In this document: positions 17,060 to 26,276 of the stretch, in pieces | Position numbering within the stretch: the stretch's first letter is position 1 | Layout of the letters: each line of letters opens with the position of its first letter | Origin: Sphingomonas sp. SORGH_AS_0879 | GTDB taxonomy: Bacteria; Pseudomonadota; Alphaproteobacteria; Sphingomonadales; Sphingomonadaceae | Length of the DNA stretch: 64,000 nucleotides | Reading direction: 5' to 3' | Assembly: GCF_030819175.1 (NCBI RefSeq) | Contig: NZ_JAUTBJ010000002.1 | Coordinates: 3,371,001-3,435,000 of the forward strand | Translations under genes and position numbers: made by a program | Notes under the pieces: generated by a model | What the model saw: only the letters and a program-made list of their open reading frames with translations | What the model was told of the DNA's origin: nothing | Database searches by the model: none

Positions 17060-18262
17060 TCAGGGGCGCACGAAACCGGCCCGGGAAATACCCGACAATC
17101 GCGCGGACGCATCGAATTTGTGAATCCAGCCATAACGTTCGGGAAAGCGGTTCATCGCGCGGTGCCGGGTTGCGTCGGGCAGGCTGGCATCGGTGTGGAG
17201 CGCGCGATTGGCGTCCCATGAGCTGCGCTGGATGAGGCGGGTGCGAAGGGCCCGCTCCTTCTGATAGGCGGCAAAGCGCGCGTCGCGGTTGGACGACGTC
17301 AGACCGTCGAGCATCGTCGCCAGGGTGATGGCATCCTCGATCGTCGTATTTGCGCCCTGCCCATGATGCGGCAGCATCGCATGGACGGCATCGCCGATCA
17401 GGACGACCGGCCCGCGATGCCAGTGGCGAAGCGGCGGGGCGACGAACAGGCCCCAGCGCCGCTCCACATCGCCCGCCGCGACCATCTGACGAACGGCCGG
17501 GTGCCAGCCGACGAAGGCCGCCACCGCGTCACCGGGTTCGATCGGCGCCGTACCGCCGCGACCGGGCCAGGCAGTGGGCCCCTCCACCACCGCGAAGAAA
17601 TTGACGTGCCCGCCATCGCTGCCGATCGCATAATGCAGCAGATGGGCGTCCTGACCGATCCAGAATTGGATCGCCTGAGGATCGGGCAAGGCGTCCAGCC
17701 GCTCGACCGGCACGATGCCGCGAAACGCGCTGGTCCCGGAATAGCGCAGCGGCTGGCCGCCGACCCATTGCCGGGTGATGGAGCGAACGCCGTCGGCGCC
17801 CACCACGATATCGGCGTCGACGGGATCGCGCCCGACGAAATAGAGCGCCACCCCCTCGCCCATAGGCTCGATCCGCTCCAGCCGGTGAGACAGGTGGATA
17901 TGCTTCACTCCGACCGCGCGGCCCAGTGTCGTCTGCAGGTCGGCGCGATGAATGCCCAGATAGGGCGCGCCGAACCGATCGCGATAGGCACCGCCCTTGC
18001 GCACCGCATGGGAGGCCAGGCGATCACCGGACAGGCCGTCGCGGTAGATGAGCTCGGTCGGCTCGACACCCGTCCGCTCCAGCTGGTCGATCAGGCCCAG
18101 CCTCTGCAACTCACGGGTAGCATTGGCCGACAAGGCGACCGCCGCGCCGATCTCGCTCAATTCCGCCGCCTGTTCGTACAGCGTCGCCTCGATGCCCCGT
18201 GCCTGAAGCGCCAGCGCGAGGGTAAGTCCGCCGATACCGGCGCCGATGATCGCGATCTTCAT
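17060..18262 (-). CDS. FAD-dependent aromatic monooxygenase (salicylate hydroxylase-like)
   Basis: A 400-residue class A flavoprotein hydroxylase. The motifs are GAGIGGLTLALALQARG at residues 7-23, the DG motif VVGADGVRS near residue 155 and the second FAD motif LIGDAVHAMLPHHGQGAN near 290-305. The family NAD(P)H-dependently hydroxylates salicylate, hydroxybenzoates or hydroxynicotinate. Eighteen nt upstream in the same operon is a methylesterase-like hydrolase, and a catechol ortho-cleavage operon starts 4 kb to the right. Conversion of salicylate to catechol would therefore fit, but this is inferred. A degraded partial copy lies at 39.2-39.7 kb. Confidence 0.85.
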   Translation of the reverse strand: MKIAIIGAGIGGLTLALALQARGIEATLYEQAAELSEIGAAVALSANATRELQRLGLIDQLERTGVEPTELIYRDGLSGDRLASHAVRKGGAYRDRFGAPYLGIHRADLQTTLGRAVGVKHIHLSHRLERIEPMGEGVALYFVGRDPVDADIVVGADGVRSITRQWVGGQPLRYSGTSAFRGIVPVERLDALPDPQAIQFWIGQDAHLLHYAIGSDGGHVNFFAVVEGPTAWPGRGGTAPIEPGDAVAAFVGWHPAVRQMVAAGDVERRWGLFVAPPLRHWHRGPVVLIGDAVHAMLPHHGQGANTTIEDAITLATMLDGLTSSNRDARFAAYQKERALRTRLIQRSSWDANRALHTDASLPDATRHRAMNRFPERYGWIHKFDASARLSGISRAGFVRP

Positions 18263-18280
18263 GGATAGCCTCCGTCCTCC

Positions 18281-19066
18281 TTATGCGGCCGTGGCCGTCC
18301 GGCCGAATTCGGCCGGTGCATCGGCGAAATCGGCGATCGCCTGGGCCAGCCGCTCGGGCATCGCGTAATAGGGGGCATGGCTGGCCAGGAGCGACACGAC
18401 CGCGACCGGGCCGGGGAATTCCTTCTGCATCTGGCGCTGCACGGCGATGGGGATGGCGACATCGTCCAGCGCCTCGATATACAGGCGCGGGATCGCCAGA
18501 GCGCGACCCTCCATCGGGTTGGGCGTGCCGAAGGGTATGGTCGTCTGGGTCTGGATGAATTGATCGGCGGGCGGCATCCCTTCGCCGGGATAATCGCCCA
18601 TGAAGACCTCGCGGAAACGCTCCAGCCGCGTGAAGTCCGCCTGCAGCCCGCGCCCCTCGTCGACCGGCTGGACCAGGTCCAGCGCATGCGGCGTGCCCCG
18701 GTTTGGCTCGCCGGGCAGGACGAAGGTTTCCGGCGTCACACCGGGCGCGGTCAGGAACGCGGTCAGGTAGATCAGCCCGGCCACCTTGTCGGCGTGATGA
18801 TGCGCCAGCCACGAGATGGACGAGCCGCCCATGCTGTGCCCGAGCAGGATCGACTGCCCCTCGGCACGCGCCATGATCTCGGCGGCGGGGCGAGTGTAAT
18901 GCTCCATGTCGACGACCGACAAATGGCCGCCATCGCCCGGCGTGTGACCGGTCAGGTCTGGAGCATGGACACGGTAGCCCCGCGCTTCGAGAAGCGGAAC
19001 GACCGCGTCGTAACAGGCGCCGCGGTTCCAGGCGCCGTGGATCAGGATGATATCGGTGACGGTCAT
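18281..19066 (-). CDS. Alpha/beta hydrolase, methylesterase-like
   Basis: A 261-residue alpha/beta hydrolase. The oxyanion turn is LIHGAWNRGACYD at residues 8-20. The triad candidates are Ser78 in LLGHSMGGSS, Asp201 or Asp202 in IEALDDVAIP and His230 in LLASHAPYYAMPE. The overall layout (VVPLLEARGYRVHAPDLTG, GLIYLTAFLTAPG, IPRLYIEALDD) is that of the plant methylesterase / hydroxynitrile lyase-like group. It is just upstream of the FAD hydroxylase on the same strand, so release of an aromatic acid such as salicylate from an ester is an attractive guess. Confidence 0.82.
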   Translation of the reverse strand: MTVTDIILIHGAWNRGACYDAVVPLLEARGYRVHAPDLTGHTPGDGGHLSVVDMEHYTRPAAEIMARAEGQSILLGHSMGGSSISWLAHHHADKVAGLIYLTAFLTAPGVTPETFVLPGEPNRGTPHALDLVQPVDEGRGLQADFTRLERFREVFMGDYPGEGMPPADQFIQTQTTIPFGTPNPMEGRALAIPRLYIEALDDVAIPIAVQRQMQKEFPGPVAVVSLLASHAPYYAMPERLAQAIADFADAPAEFGRTATAA

Positions 19067-19094
19067 GACATGCCTTCCTGTTCGAACCGAGGAA

Positions 19095-19802
19095 TCAGAA
19101 GCGATATTGCAGGCCGACCTGCGCGATGAGCGGGTTGAGCTGGACGCGCGCCGTACCCGGCACGAGGCCGTTCGGCGTATCGAGCCGGAAGCGGGCGTTG
19201 GTGCTGGTCCAGACCTTGCTCACCGCACCGAACACCCCGATCCGCTCGTTGAGGGGCACGTCGATGCCGCCCGTGATCGCGGGGCCTAAAGTGCTGCTGG
19301 TGCGGAAGTCCTTCAGCACGCCGTCTTCGGTCTTGAAGATGATCGTCCAGTTCAGGCCGCCGCCGATATAGGGCCGCACCCCACCCGGACGCCCGAAGTG
19401 ATAGCGCAAGGTGTAGAGGCCGGGACCATAGGTCACCTTGCCCAGCGTGCCCGCGCCCGCCAGCGTCCCCGATGCGGTCAGCGTGCTAGTCGGCGGCAAG
19501 CCGACGGTTGCAGCGACCGACACGTTGGGGGTCAGGAAATAGCCGATGTCGAGGCTGATGCCGTTATTGTTCGAGGCGGTCGCGTTCGCGCCCGTCAGCG
19601 GTTGCCCTGCGAGCTTCACATCGGCCTTTTCGTCGAACATGATACGGGCCGCGCCGAGGCGGACATAGAAGCGCCGCTCCTTGCCGTCCGTCGACTGCTG
19701 GGCCTGCGCCAATGTCGGTAACATCAGGCACAATCCGGCGAGACCGGCGAACGCCGCGCCCTTTCGCGCTCCCGGCGCATATCTATATGGTATTGAAGCC
19801 AT
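19095..19802 (-). CDS. OmpW-family outer-membrane beta-barrel protein
   Basis: A 235-residue protein from ATG 19802, with ribosome site GGAGGGG 9 nt upstream. A signal peptide ends near LAQAQQS. The mature part has alternating beta-strand patterns with NNNGISLDIGYFLTPNVSVAATVG, GGVRPYIGGGLNWTIIF and a C-terminal aromatic end VGLQYRF, all typical of OmpW. Such barrels let small hydrophobic molecules through the outer membrane. It is first in the minus-strand operon OmpW - hydrolase - hydroxylase, in line with uptake of an aromatic compound. Confidence 0.88.
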   Translation of the reverse strand: MASIPYRYAPGARKGAAFAGLAGLCLMLPTLAQAQQSTDGKERRFYVRLGAARIMFDEKADVKLAGQPLTGANATASNNNGISLDIGYFLTPNVSVAATVGLPPTSTLTASGTLAGAGTLGKVTYGPGLYTLRYHFGRPGGVRPYIGGGLNWTIIFKTEDGVLKDFRTSSTLGPAITGGIDVPLNERIGVFGAVSKVWTSTNARFRLDTPNGLVPGTARVQLNPLIAQVGLQYRF

Positions 19803-19849
19803 TTTGCGCTTCCCCTCCATCTGCCGTCGCGATCTGTCGTGCGACTTTT

Positions 19850-19945
19850 CCCGAAGCGATTTCGCTTTCGTGGGGGCAGAATGTCGGGACGCGTCACGCA
19901 CGTCCAACACCAACTCCATATGATCGCCATACCCGAAAGGTTGGC
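19850..19945 (-). repeat. Segment Y, upstream element of the OmpW gene, related to 34338-34430
   Basis: The region 50-145 bp before the OmpW start shares a clear, imperfect match (roughly 70% by eye) with 34338-34430, upstream of the benzaldehyde dehydrogenase gene. It includes the identical block GTCCAACACCAACT. Both copies face the minus-strand gene the same way, so it may be a shared promoter or regulator site, or a duplication remnant. Confidence 0.6.
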
Positions 19946-19950
19946 CTAGC

Positions 19951-20889
19951 TCAGTCCGCCTCCCCCCGCTCGGTCATGCGCAGGATCGCGTCGGGGACCG
20001 GATAATCCCACGCGCCGTATCGCTCGCGGATCACCGCCGCCATGGCGTTCAGTTCGGGGGAGCGATCGTCCTTCCGGAAGCTCATGATGATCGGCGAGGC
20101 GACCGGCTCGACAAGCTGGCGATAGCGGACGCCGTCGACGCGCGACCGGCGGACCGAGGCGGGGACGATGCAGACCCCCTCCCCCGCCGCGACCAACCCG
20201 ATCGCGATCTGCAACTCGCTGACCTCATGGGTGATCGCGGGGGTTAACCCCAAGTCGCGGAAATGCCCGACCACCTGATCGGCATAGCTGGGGCGCGGCG
20301 CATTGGGATAGAGGATCAGCGGGTCGGTCGCCAATGACGCCAGCGACACCGGACCGCCCGTCGCCAGCGGGTGCATGACCGGGAGCGCGACGATCAGCGG
20401 CTCCTCGCGCAGCACAACGCGCGCCACGGCGTCATCCTCGAAGCGAATGCGCCCGAAGCCGACATCGATCCGCCCTTCCTTGAGCGCGGCGATCTGCGAC
20501 AGCGTGCCGCCCTCGATCAGCGACAGGTCGACCGACGGCATCGCGTCCCGATAGGCGCGGATGATCGCGGGCAGGCGCGAATAGATGGTGGAGGCGACGA
20601 AGCCGATCGCGAAGCGCCGCTTCTGCGAGACAACGGCTTTCGCGATCATCGCATCCATATCGGCCATGCGCGCCAGGATGCTGACCGCCTGATCATAGAC
20701 GAGATGACCGATCGGCGTCAGCCGCAGCGGCTTGGTGGAGCGGTCGATCAGGGTCGCGCCGACCCGTTCCTCGATCTGCTGGATCTGGCGGCTGAGCGGC
20801 GGTTGAGCGATATGAAGACGCTCGGCGGCACGGGTGAAATTGCCTTCCTGCGCGACGGTCACGAAGTAGCGCAGCTGCCGTATGTCCAT
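19951..20889 (-). CDS. LysR-family regulator (CatR/BenM-like), copy 1
   Basis: A 312-residue LysR protein. The winged HTH is at residues 1-60 (MDIRQLRYFVTVAQEGNFTRAAERLHIAQ, then PPLSRQIQQIEERVG). The ligand domain begins FAIGFVASTIYSRLP and has the KEGRIDVGFGRIRF and PRPSYADQV motifs common to benzoate and muconate sensors. It is downstream of, and parallel to, a second closely similar LysR gene (20934-21860). The two probably arose by tandem duplication and may respond to different effectors such as benzoate and cis,cis-muconate. Start ATG 20889; upstream open frame is a shadow. Confidence 0.9.
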   Translation of the reverse strand: MDIRQLRYFVTVAQEGNFTRAAERLHIAQPPLSRQIQQIEERVGATLIDRSTKPLRLTPIGHLVYDQAVSILARMADMDAMIAKAVVSQKRRFAIGFVASTIYSRLPAIIRAYRDAMPSVDLSLIEGGTLSQIAALKEGRIDVGFGRIRFEDDAVARVVLREEPLIVALPVMHPLATGGPVSLASLATDPLILYPNAPRPSYADQVVGHFRDLGLTPAITHEVSELQIAIGLVAAGEGVCIVPASVRRSRVDGVRYRQLVEPVASPIIMSFRKDDRSPELNAMAAVIRERYGAWDYPVPDAILRMTERGEAD

Positions 20890-20933
20890 CCTGTCGTCCT
20901 CTCCAGAGCCGGCGTGCCACCGGCAACCGCATG

Positions 20934-21860
20934 CTATTCGTGATCCGCCAACAGCGCTTCGGGCACGCCATAGCCCCACTCGGTATATTTGCGGGCAATG
21001 ATCCGCAGGAAAGCGCGCAGTTCGGGCGAGACGTCGCCGACCCGGTGGCTCATGATGATCGGCGAATGTGCAGGTTCGACCAGATCGAGATAGCGCACAT
21101 CCTCGGTCCGCGCCTTGCGCACCGACTCCGGGACCACCGCCACGCCTTCTTCCGCCGCGACCAGGCCGATCGCGATCTGCAATTCGCGGGCCTCGACGAT
21201 CAGGTTCGGGCTCAGGCCGTTGTCGTGGAACAGCGACAGGACCTGATCGGCATAGCTGGGACGCGGCGCGCTGGGGTAGAGAACCAGCTTTTCGCGCGCC
21301 AGGGCCGATAGCGACACGGGTGCGCCGTCCGGCCCCAGGGAGCTTCCCATCGGCACCGCCGCGACCAGCGATTCGCGGCGTAGCACGGTGCGCCGGACCG
21401 CCGGATCGTCGAAACGGATACGGCCGAAACCGATATCGATCCGCCCTTCCTTCAACGCCGCGATCTGGTCCAGCGTCGGGCTTTCGACCAGTGTCAGTTC
21501 GACATCGGGCATCTCCGCCCGGAACTCGCGGATCAGGGAGGGCAGGCGCGCATAGATGGTGGAGGCAACGAAACCGATGGTGAACCGACGCCGGTCGGTC
21601 GCGATCGCCGCGTCCATCATCGTCCGCATGTCGTCCACCCGCCGCAGCACCTGCACCGCCTGATCGTGAAACAACTGCCCCATGGGAGTCAGCGCGAGCG
21701 GACGGCTGGTCCGGTCGATCAGCGTCGCACCGACCTCCGCCTCCAATTGCTGGATCGATCGGCTGAGCGGTGGCTGCGCCATATGCAGCCGCTCGGCCGC
21801 ACGGTTGAAATTCCGCTCTGCGGCGACGGTGACGAAATAGCGAAGCTGACGCAGGTCCAT
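20934..21860 (-). CDS. LysR-family regulator of the cat/ben/pca operon, copy 2
   Basis: A 308-residue LysR protein with HTH MDLRQLRYFVTVAAERNFNRAAERLHMAQ at the N-terminus and the same ligand-domain motifs as copy 1 (FTIGFVASTIYARLP, KEGRIDIGFGRIRF). It is divergent from catB. The gap contains ATAC-N7-GTAT (21867-21881), the binding pattern known for BenM and CatM in Acinetobacter. It is thus the best candidate for the activator of the catabolic operon and its own repressor. A gene symbol (catR or benM) is not assigned because the effector is not known. Confidence 0.92.
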   Translation of the reverse strand: MDLRQLRYFVTVAAERNFNRAAERLHMAQPPLSRSIQQLEAEVGATLIDRTSRPLALTPMGQLFHDQAVQVLRRVDDMRTMMDAAIATDRRRFTIGFVASTIYARLPSLIREFRAEMPDVELTLVESPTLDQIAALKEGRIDIGFGRIRFDDPAVRRTVLRRESLVAAVPMGSSLGPDGAPVSLSALAREKLVLYPSAPRPSYADQVLSLFHDNGLSPNLIVEARELQIAIGLVAAEEGVAVVPESVRKARTEDVRYLDLVEPAHSPIIMSHRVGDVSPELRAFLRIIARKYTEWGYGVPEALLADHE

Positions 21861-21866
21861 ACACTT

Positions 21867-21881
21867 ATACTCTCCGAGTAT
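21867..21881. promoter_or_regulatory. LysR operator, ATAC-N7-GTAT type
   Basis: ATACTCTCCGAGTAT in the lysR-catB gap has dyad symmetry ATACTC/GAGTAT and matches the BenM/CatM consensus ATAC-N7-GTAT exactly. It starts 7 bp upstream of the LysR start and is about 90 bp from catB, a normal place for a LysR recognition site. Confidence 0.7.
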
Positions 21882-21969
21882 CGCGAGAAGACCATAATGA
21901 TCTTTGCGCGTCCAGAGCAGCAAGCATAGTTTCAAGAGGAATTCGGACGAAACTGGATAGGAAGAGGGC

Positions 21970-23127
21970 ATGGCCACGATCGCCGAGGTCGATACCTATA
22001 TCGTCGACATCCCGACGATCCGGCCGCACGTGCTCGCCATGGCGACCATGCAACACCAGTCGATCGTGCTGGTCCGGCTCCGCGATGCGGACGGCGTCGA
22101 GGGGATCGGCGAAGGCACGACCATCGGCGGCCTCAGCTATGGCGAGGAGAGTCCCGAGGGCATCAAGCTCGCCATCGACACGTACATCGCCCCCGTCCTC
22201 AAAACCTGTGACGCGGCGCAGGTCGGGGCCGCGATGGCCAGGATCGGCAAGAGCGTGTTCGGCAATCACATCGCAAAATGCGCGGTGGAAACCGCCCTGC
22301 TCGACATGGCGGGCAAACGACTGGGCGTGCCTGTCTCCGCATTGATCGGCGGTGGCGCGGTCCGGGATCGGCTGCCGGTCGCCTGGACGCTGGCCAGCGG
22401 CGATACGGCGCGCGACATCGAGGAAGCCGAACGGGTCCTCGCCGAGCGGCGACACAACATCTTCAAGCTCAAGATCGGCAAGCGCGACGTGCGCGCCGAT
22501 GTCACCCATGTGGCCGCGATCAAACGTGCGGTCGGCGACCGGGGCAGCGTGCGCGTCGACGTCAACCAGAACTGGAGCGAGGCGCAGGCCGATCTCGGCA
22601 TGACGCTGCTCGAGGACGCGGGCGTCGATCTGGTCGAACAGCCGGTCGCCCGGCACGATCATGCCGCCATGGCCCGGCTCTCCGCGAAACATGTCGTGCC
22701 GCTGATGGCCGACGAAGCGCTGCACGGCCCCACCGACGCCTTCGCCATCGCGGCGTGCGGCGGTGCGCGGGTCTTCGCGGTCAAGATCGCCCAGTCCGGC
22801 GGCCTGATCCCGGCCCATGCGGTGGCGACGATCGCGCAGGCAGGTGGCGTCGGGCTGTATGGCGGCACGATGCTGGAGGGCGGAGTCGGAACGGTCGCGT
22901 CGGCGCATGTCTTCGCCACCCTGCCCTCACTGGCCTGGGGAACCGAATTGTTCGGACCGCTGCTGCTGACACAGGACATCCTGGCCGAGCCGCTGCGCTA
23001 TGCCGATTTCCACCTGAGCGTGCCGACCGGCCCCGGCCTCGGCATCGCGCTGGACGAGGATCGTGTCGCCTTCCACCGGCGCGACCGTCGTTCTCCCACC
23101 CTCCATGTCGTCGCGGGAAGAGGCTGA
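21970..23127 (+). CDS. catB: Muconate cycloisomerase
   Basis: A 385-residue enolase-superfamily enzyme that converts cis,cis-muconate to muconolactone. Catalytic and metal motifs are visible: FKLKIGKRD (Lys-x-Lys base), VDVNQNW (Asp), LVEQPVARHD (Glu), LMADEALHG (Asp) and FAVKIAQSGG (Lys). The N-terminal lid has VDIPTIRPHVLAMATM as in CatB. It is the first gene of the eleven-gene operon, divergent from LysR copy 2, and is followed three bases later by catC. Confidence 0.95.
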   Translation: MATIAEVDTYIVDIPTIRPHVLAMATMQHQSIVLVRLRDADGVEGIGEGTTIGGLSYGEESPEGIKLAIDTYIAPVLKTCDAAQVGAAMARIGKSVFGNHIAKCAVETALLDMAGKRLGVPVSALIGGGAVRDRLPVAWTLASGDTARDIEEAERVLAERRHNIFKLKIGKRDVRADVTHVAAIKRAVGDRGSVRVDVNQNWSEAQADLGMTLLEDAGVDLVEQPVARHDHAAMARLSAKHVVPLMADEALHGPTDAFAIAACGGARVFAVKIAQSGGLIPAHAVATIAQAGGVGLYGGTMLEGGVGTVASAHVFATLPSLAWGTELFGPLLLTQDILAEPLRYADFHLSVPTGPGLGIALDEDRVAFHRRDRRSPTLHVVAGRG

Positions 23128-23130
23128 CCC

Positions 23131-23421
23131 ATGTTGTTCCAGGTCGAAATGGACGTGAACATTCCGCTCGGCTTCGATGCCGAGGAAGCGGCGCGGCTGA
23201 AGGCCGCCGAAAAGGCGCGATTCCAGGAGCTTCAGCGCACAGGCACCTGGCGGCACATCTGGCGGGTGGTCGGCCGCTACGCCAATGTCAGCATCTTCGA
23301 TGTCGGCTCCAATGCCGAGCTGCACGACATATTGATGAGCCTGCCGCTCTACCCCTTCATGACGGTCCGCGTGACGGCCCTGTGCCGCCACCCTTCCTCC
23401 CTGCACGACGACGACCGCTGA
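23131..23421 (+). CDS. catC: Muconolactone delta-isomerase
   Basis: A 96-residue protein with the standard CatC layout: MLFQVEMDVNIPLGFD at the start, EEAARLKAAEKARFQELQRTGTWRHIWRVVGRYANVSIFDV in the middle and LHDILMSLPLYPFMTVRVTALCRHPS at the end. It isomerises muconolactone to 3-oxoadipate enol-lactone. It sits directly between catB and catA. Confidence 0.95.
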   Translation: MLFQVEMDVNIPLGFDAEEAARLKAAEKARFQELQRTGTWRHIWRVVGRYANVSIFDVGSNAELHDILMSLPLYPFMTVRVTALCRHPSSLHDDDR

Positions 23422-23480
23422 CGAACCGAACGACAAGACCGCCGACGAGCGGCCAGACAGACAGAATATAGGAGAGTGTG

Positions 23481-24374
23481 ATGGACACCAGCTTCGTGAA
23501 GACCCCCGCCATCCAGGACCTGCTCGACCGCGTCGCGGGCACGGCCTCCGACAAGGGCGATCCGCGCGTCAAGGCGATCCTGCGCGATCTGGTGGAATCG
23601 CTGATGGTGCTGATCGTCAAGCACGACATCAGCGAGAACGAAGTCTGGGGCGCGGTCAACTTCCTCCAGCGTGGCGCGGACGAGTTCGGGCTGCTGATGC
23701 CGGGCATCGGCCTGGAGCATTTCCTCGACCTCTACATGGACGCCAAGGATGCCGAGGCGGGCAAGAGCGGCGGCACGCCGCGCACGATCGAAGGTCCGCT
23801 CTATGTCGAGGGGGCGCCGCTGGTCGACAACGACGCCAATCTGACCGACGATCCCGACGATACCAGCACGCTCTACATGGCCGGGCGGGTCACGGGACCG
23901 GACGGCGAGCCGGTCAGACAGGCGATCCTGCACGTCTGGCACGCCAATTCGAAGGGCTTCTATTCGCACTTCGACCCGACCCATGAGCAGACGCCGTTCA
24001 ACAACCGCCGCCGCATCCGGCTGGGCGACGATGGCCGCTATGCGTTCCATTCCAAGATGCCCAACGGCTATAGCGTGCCGCCCGGCGGCGCGTCCGACCA
24101 GTTGATGCAGGTGCTCGGTCGCCACGGCAACCGCCCGGCGCATGTCCACTTCTTCATCGAGGCCCCCGGCTATCGCCAGCTGACCACCCAGATCAATTTC
24201 GGCGACGATCCCTTCGCCGCCGACGACTTCGCGTTCGGCACGCGCGAGGGTCTGCTGCCGGTGCCCAATCGCCAGGGCGATACCGCGCACATCGCCTTCG
24301 ACTTCCAGTTGCAGCACGCCGACGATGCCGAGGAGGAAGCCTTCTCGCACCGCGCGCGCCTTGCCGTCGCCTGA
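23481..24374 (+). CDS. catA: Catechol 1,2-dioxygenase
   Basis: A 297-residue intradiol dioxygenase. The non-heme Fe(III) ligands are expected in GPLYVEGAP (Tyr), [19 protein letters not shown] (Tyr) and [17 protein letters not shown] (two His). The N-terminal helical dimer domain occupies about residues 1-105. ATG 23481 has GGAGAG just upstream. It cleaves catechol to cis,cis-muconate for CatB. The 59-nt gap before it is the largest in the operon. Confidence 0.95.
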   Translation: MDTSFVKTPAIQDLLDRVAGTASDKGDPRVKAILRDLVESLMVLIVKHDISENEVWGAVNFLQRGADEFGLLMPGIGLEHFLDLYMDAKDAEAGKSGGTPRTIEGPLYVEGAPLVDNDANLTDDPDDTSTLYMAGRVTGPDGEPVRQAILHVWHANSKGFYSHFDPTHEQTPFNNRRRIRLGDDGRYAFHSKMPNGYSVPPGGASDQLMQVLGRHGNRPAHVHFFIEAPGYRQLTTQINFGDDPFAADDFAFGTREGLLPVPNRQGDTAHIAFDFQLQHADDAEEEAFSHRARLAVA

Positions 24375-24391
24375 TCCCGGGAGGACATGCC

Positions 24392-25768
24392 ATGACCGAT
24401 CTTCGCGAACGCCTCGCCACCGCCGTGGTCGACGACCCCGCCACCGGAGCCTTTCGGTGCCGCCGGGACATCTTCACCGATCCCGACCTGTTCGAACTGG
24501 AGATGCAGCACATCTTCGAGGGTAACTGGGTCTATCTGGCGCATGAGAGCCAGATCCCGGAGAACAACGACTATTTCACCACCCATATCGGTCGCCAGCC
24601 GATCATCATCACCCGCGACAAGACCGGCACGCTGAACGCGGTCATCAACGCCTGCGCGCATCGCGGCGCGATGCTGTGCCGTCGCAAACATGGCAACAAG
24701 GGCAGCTTCACCTGCCAGTTCCACGGCTGGACCTTCAGCAATGCGGGCAAGCTGCTGAAGGTCAAGGACGGGAAGACCGGCGATTATCCCGCCGGGTTCA
24801 ATACCGAGGGGTCGCACGACCTGACCCGCGTCGCCCGGTTCGAGAATTATCGCGGCTTCCTGTTCGGCAGCCTCAGCGCCGATGTGCCGCCGCTGGAGGA
24901 CTGGCTCGGCTCGACCCGCCTGATCATCGACCAGATGGTCGACCAGGCCCCCGAAGGGCTGGAGGTGCTGCGCGGCAACTCCTCCTATATCTATGACGGC
25001 AACTGGAAGCTGCAGATCGAAAATGGTGCCGATGGCTATCATGTCAGCGCGGTCCACTGGAACTATGCCGCGACCACCGGCCGCCGCAAGGAGGACTCGA
25101 TCAAGGCGGTCGACCCCGATGGCTGGTCGAAGAGCGTCGGCGGCGTCTATGCGTTCGAGCATGGCCATATCCTGCTCTGGACGCGGCTGCTCAATCCCGA
25201 GGTCCGCCCGATCTATGCGCATCGCGAGGCGCTGGCGGCGCGGGTCGGCGAGAAACGCGCGACCCTGATCGTCGATCAGACCCGCAATCTGTGCCTCTAT
25301 CCCAATGTCTATCTGATGGACCAGTTCTCGACCCAGATCCGCGTCGTCCGCCCGATCGCCGTCGATCGCACCGAAGTGACCATCTATTGCTTCGCACCCA
25401 GGGGCGAGAGCGACGCCGACCGGGCGCTGCGCATCCGGCAATATGAGGATTTCTTCAACGTCAGCGGCATGGGTACGCCAGACGACCTGGAGGAATTCCG
25501 CTCCTGCCAGACAGCCTATGAAGGCGCGGGCATGTTGTGGAACGACCTGAGCCGCGGGGCGACCCACTGGATCGCCGGGCCGGACGACAATGCCCGCGCG
25601 CTGGGTCTCGAACCGCTGCTCAGCGGCGGGCGCAGCGAGGACGAGGGGTTGTTCGTCCGCCAGCATGAATATTGGGCGCGGACGCTGATCGCCGCACTCA
25701 ACCGCGATGGCGGCGGTAATGACGGCGCGAGTCTGCGGCCGGTCGACCGGCTGGAGGTGGCGGCATGA
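24392..25768 (+). CDS. benA: Benzoate 1,2-dioxygenase, large (alpha) subunit
   Basis: A 458-residue Rieske oxygenase subunit. Rieske [2Fe-2S] ligands are Cys88, His90, Cys108 and His111. The mononuclear iron site lies in [14 protein letters not shown]. Length and sequence resemble BenA rather than anthranilate or naphthalene dioxygenases. With BenB it dihydroxylates benzoate to the cis-diol acid. A toluate (xylX-type) substrate cannot be excluded. The stop overlaps the benB start by ATGA. Confidence 0.93.
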   Translation: MTDLRERLATAVVDDPATGAFRCRRDIFTDPDLFELEMQHIFEGNWVYLAHESQIPENNDYFTTHIGRQPIIITRDKTGTLNAVINACAHRGAMLCRRKHGNKGSFTCQFHGWTFSNAGKLLKVKDGKTGDYPAGFNTEGSHDLTRVARFENYRGFLFGSLSADVPPLEDWLGSTRLIIDQMVDQAPEGLEVLRGNSSYIYDGNWKLQIENGADGYHVSAVHWNYAATTGRRKEDSIKAVDPDGWSKSVGGVYAFEHGHILLWTRLLNPEVRPIYAHREALAARVGEKRATLIVDQTRNLCLYPNVYLMDQFSTQIRVVRPIAVDRTEVTIYCFAPRGESDADRALRIRQYEDFFNVSGMGTPDDLEEFRSCQTAYEGAGMLWNDLSRGATHWIAGPDDNARALGLEPLLSGGRSEDEGLFVRQHEYWARTLIAALNRDGGGNDGASLRPVDRLEVAA

Positions 25769-26253
25769 GCCTGACCTACGACGGGCTTCTCGCATTTCTC
25801 TACCGCGAGGCGCGGCTGCTCGACGACCGGCAATGGGACGAGTGGCTGGCCTGCTATGCCCCGCATGCGGTCTTCTGGATGCCCGCCTGGGACGATGACG
25901 ACCGGATCGTCGAAGACCCGCAGCGCGAGATATCGCTCATCTACTATCCCGATCGCGACGGACTGGAGGACCGGGTCTTCCGCATCAAGACCGAGCGGTC
26001 GGGGGCCAGCATGCCCGAACCGCGCACCAATCACGCCGTCTCGAATGTCGAGATACTGAGCGAAGCCGACGGGCAGATGCAGGTGCGGTTCAACTGGCAC
26101 ACGCTGAGCCATCGCTACAACGAGACGCTGAGCTTCTTCGGCACGTCCTTCTACACCATCGACGCGACCGGGGCGCAGCCGCTCATCACCCACAAGAAGG
26201 TCGTGCTGAAGAACGACTATATCCGCCAGGTGATCGACGTCTATCACGTCTGA
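25765..26253 (+). CDS. benB: Benzoate 1,2-dioxygenase, small (beta) subunit
   Basis: A 162-residue SnoaL-fold ring-hydroxylating dioxygenase beta subunit, with [35 protein letters not shown] at the start and [15 protein letters not shown] and [19 protein letters not shown] at the end. It completes the hexameric oxygenase with BenA and is coupled to it by a 4-nt overlap. Confidence 0.94.
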   Translation: MSLTYDGLLAFLYREARLLDDRQWDEWLACYAPHAVFWMPAWDDDDRIVEDPQREISLIYYPDRDGLEDRVFRIKTERSGASMPEPRTNHAVSNVEILSEADGQMQVRFNWHTLSHRYNETLSFFGTSFYTIDATGAQPLITHKKVVLKNDYIRQVIDVYHV

Positions 26254-26276
26254 CGCCCGGCTCCGGAGAGGATATC

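Noticed and set aside
19951..21864. A 637-codon open frame spanning both LysR genes, suggesting a fused regulator
   Set aside because: The upstream half is an antisense-like or shifted frame over the second LysR gene. A normal LysR N-terminus begins at 20889, and the second gene has its own frame and start.
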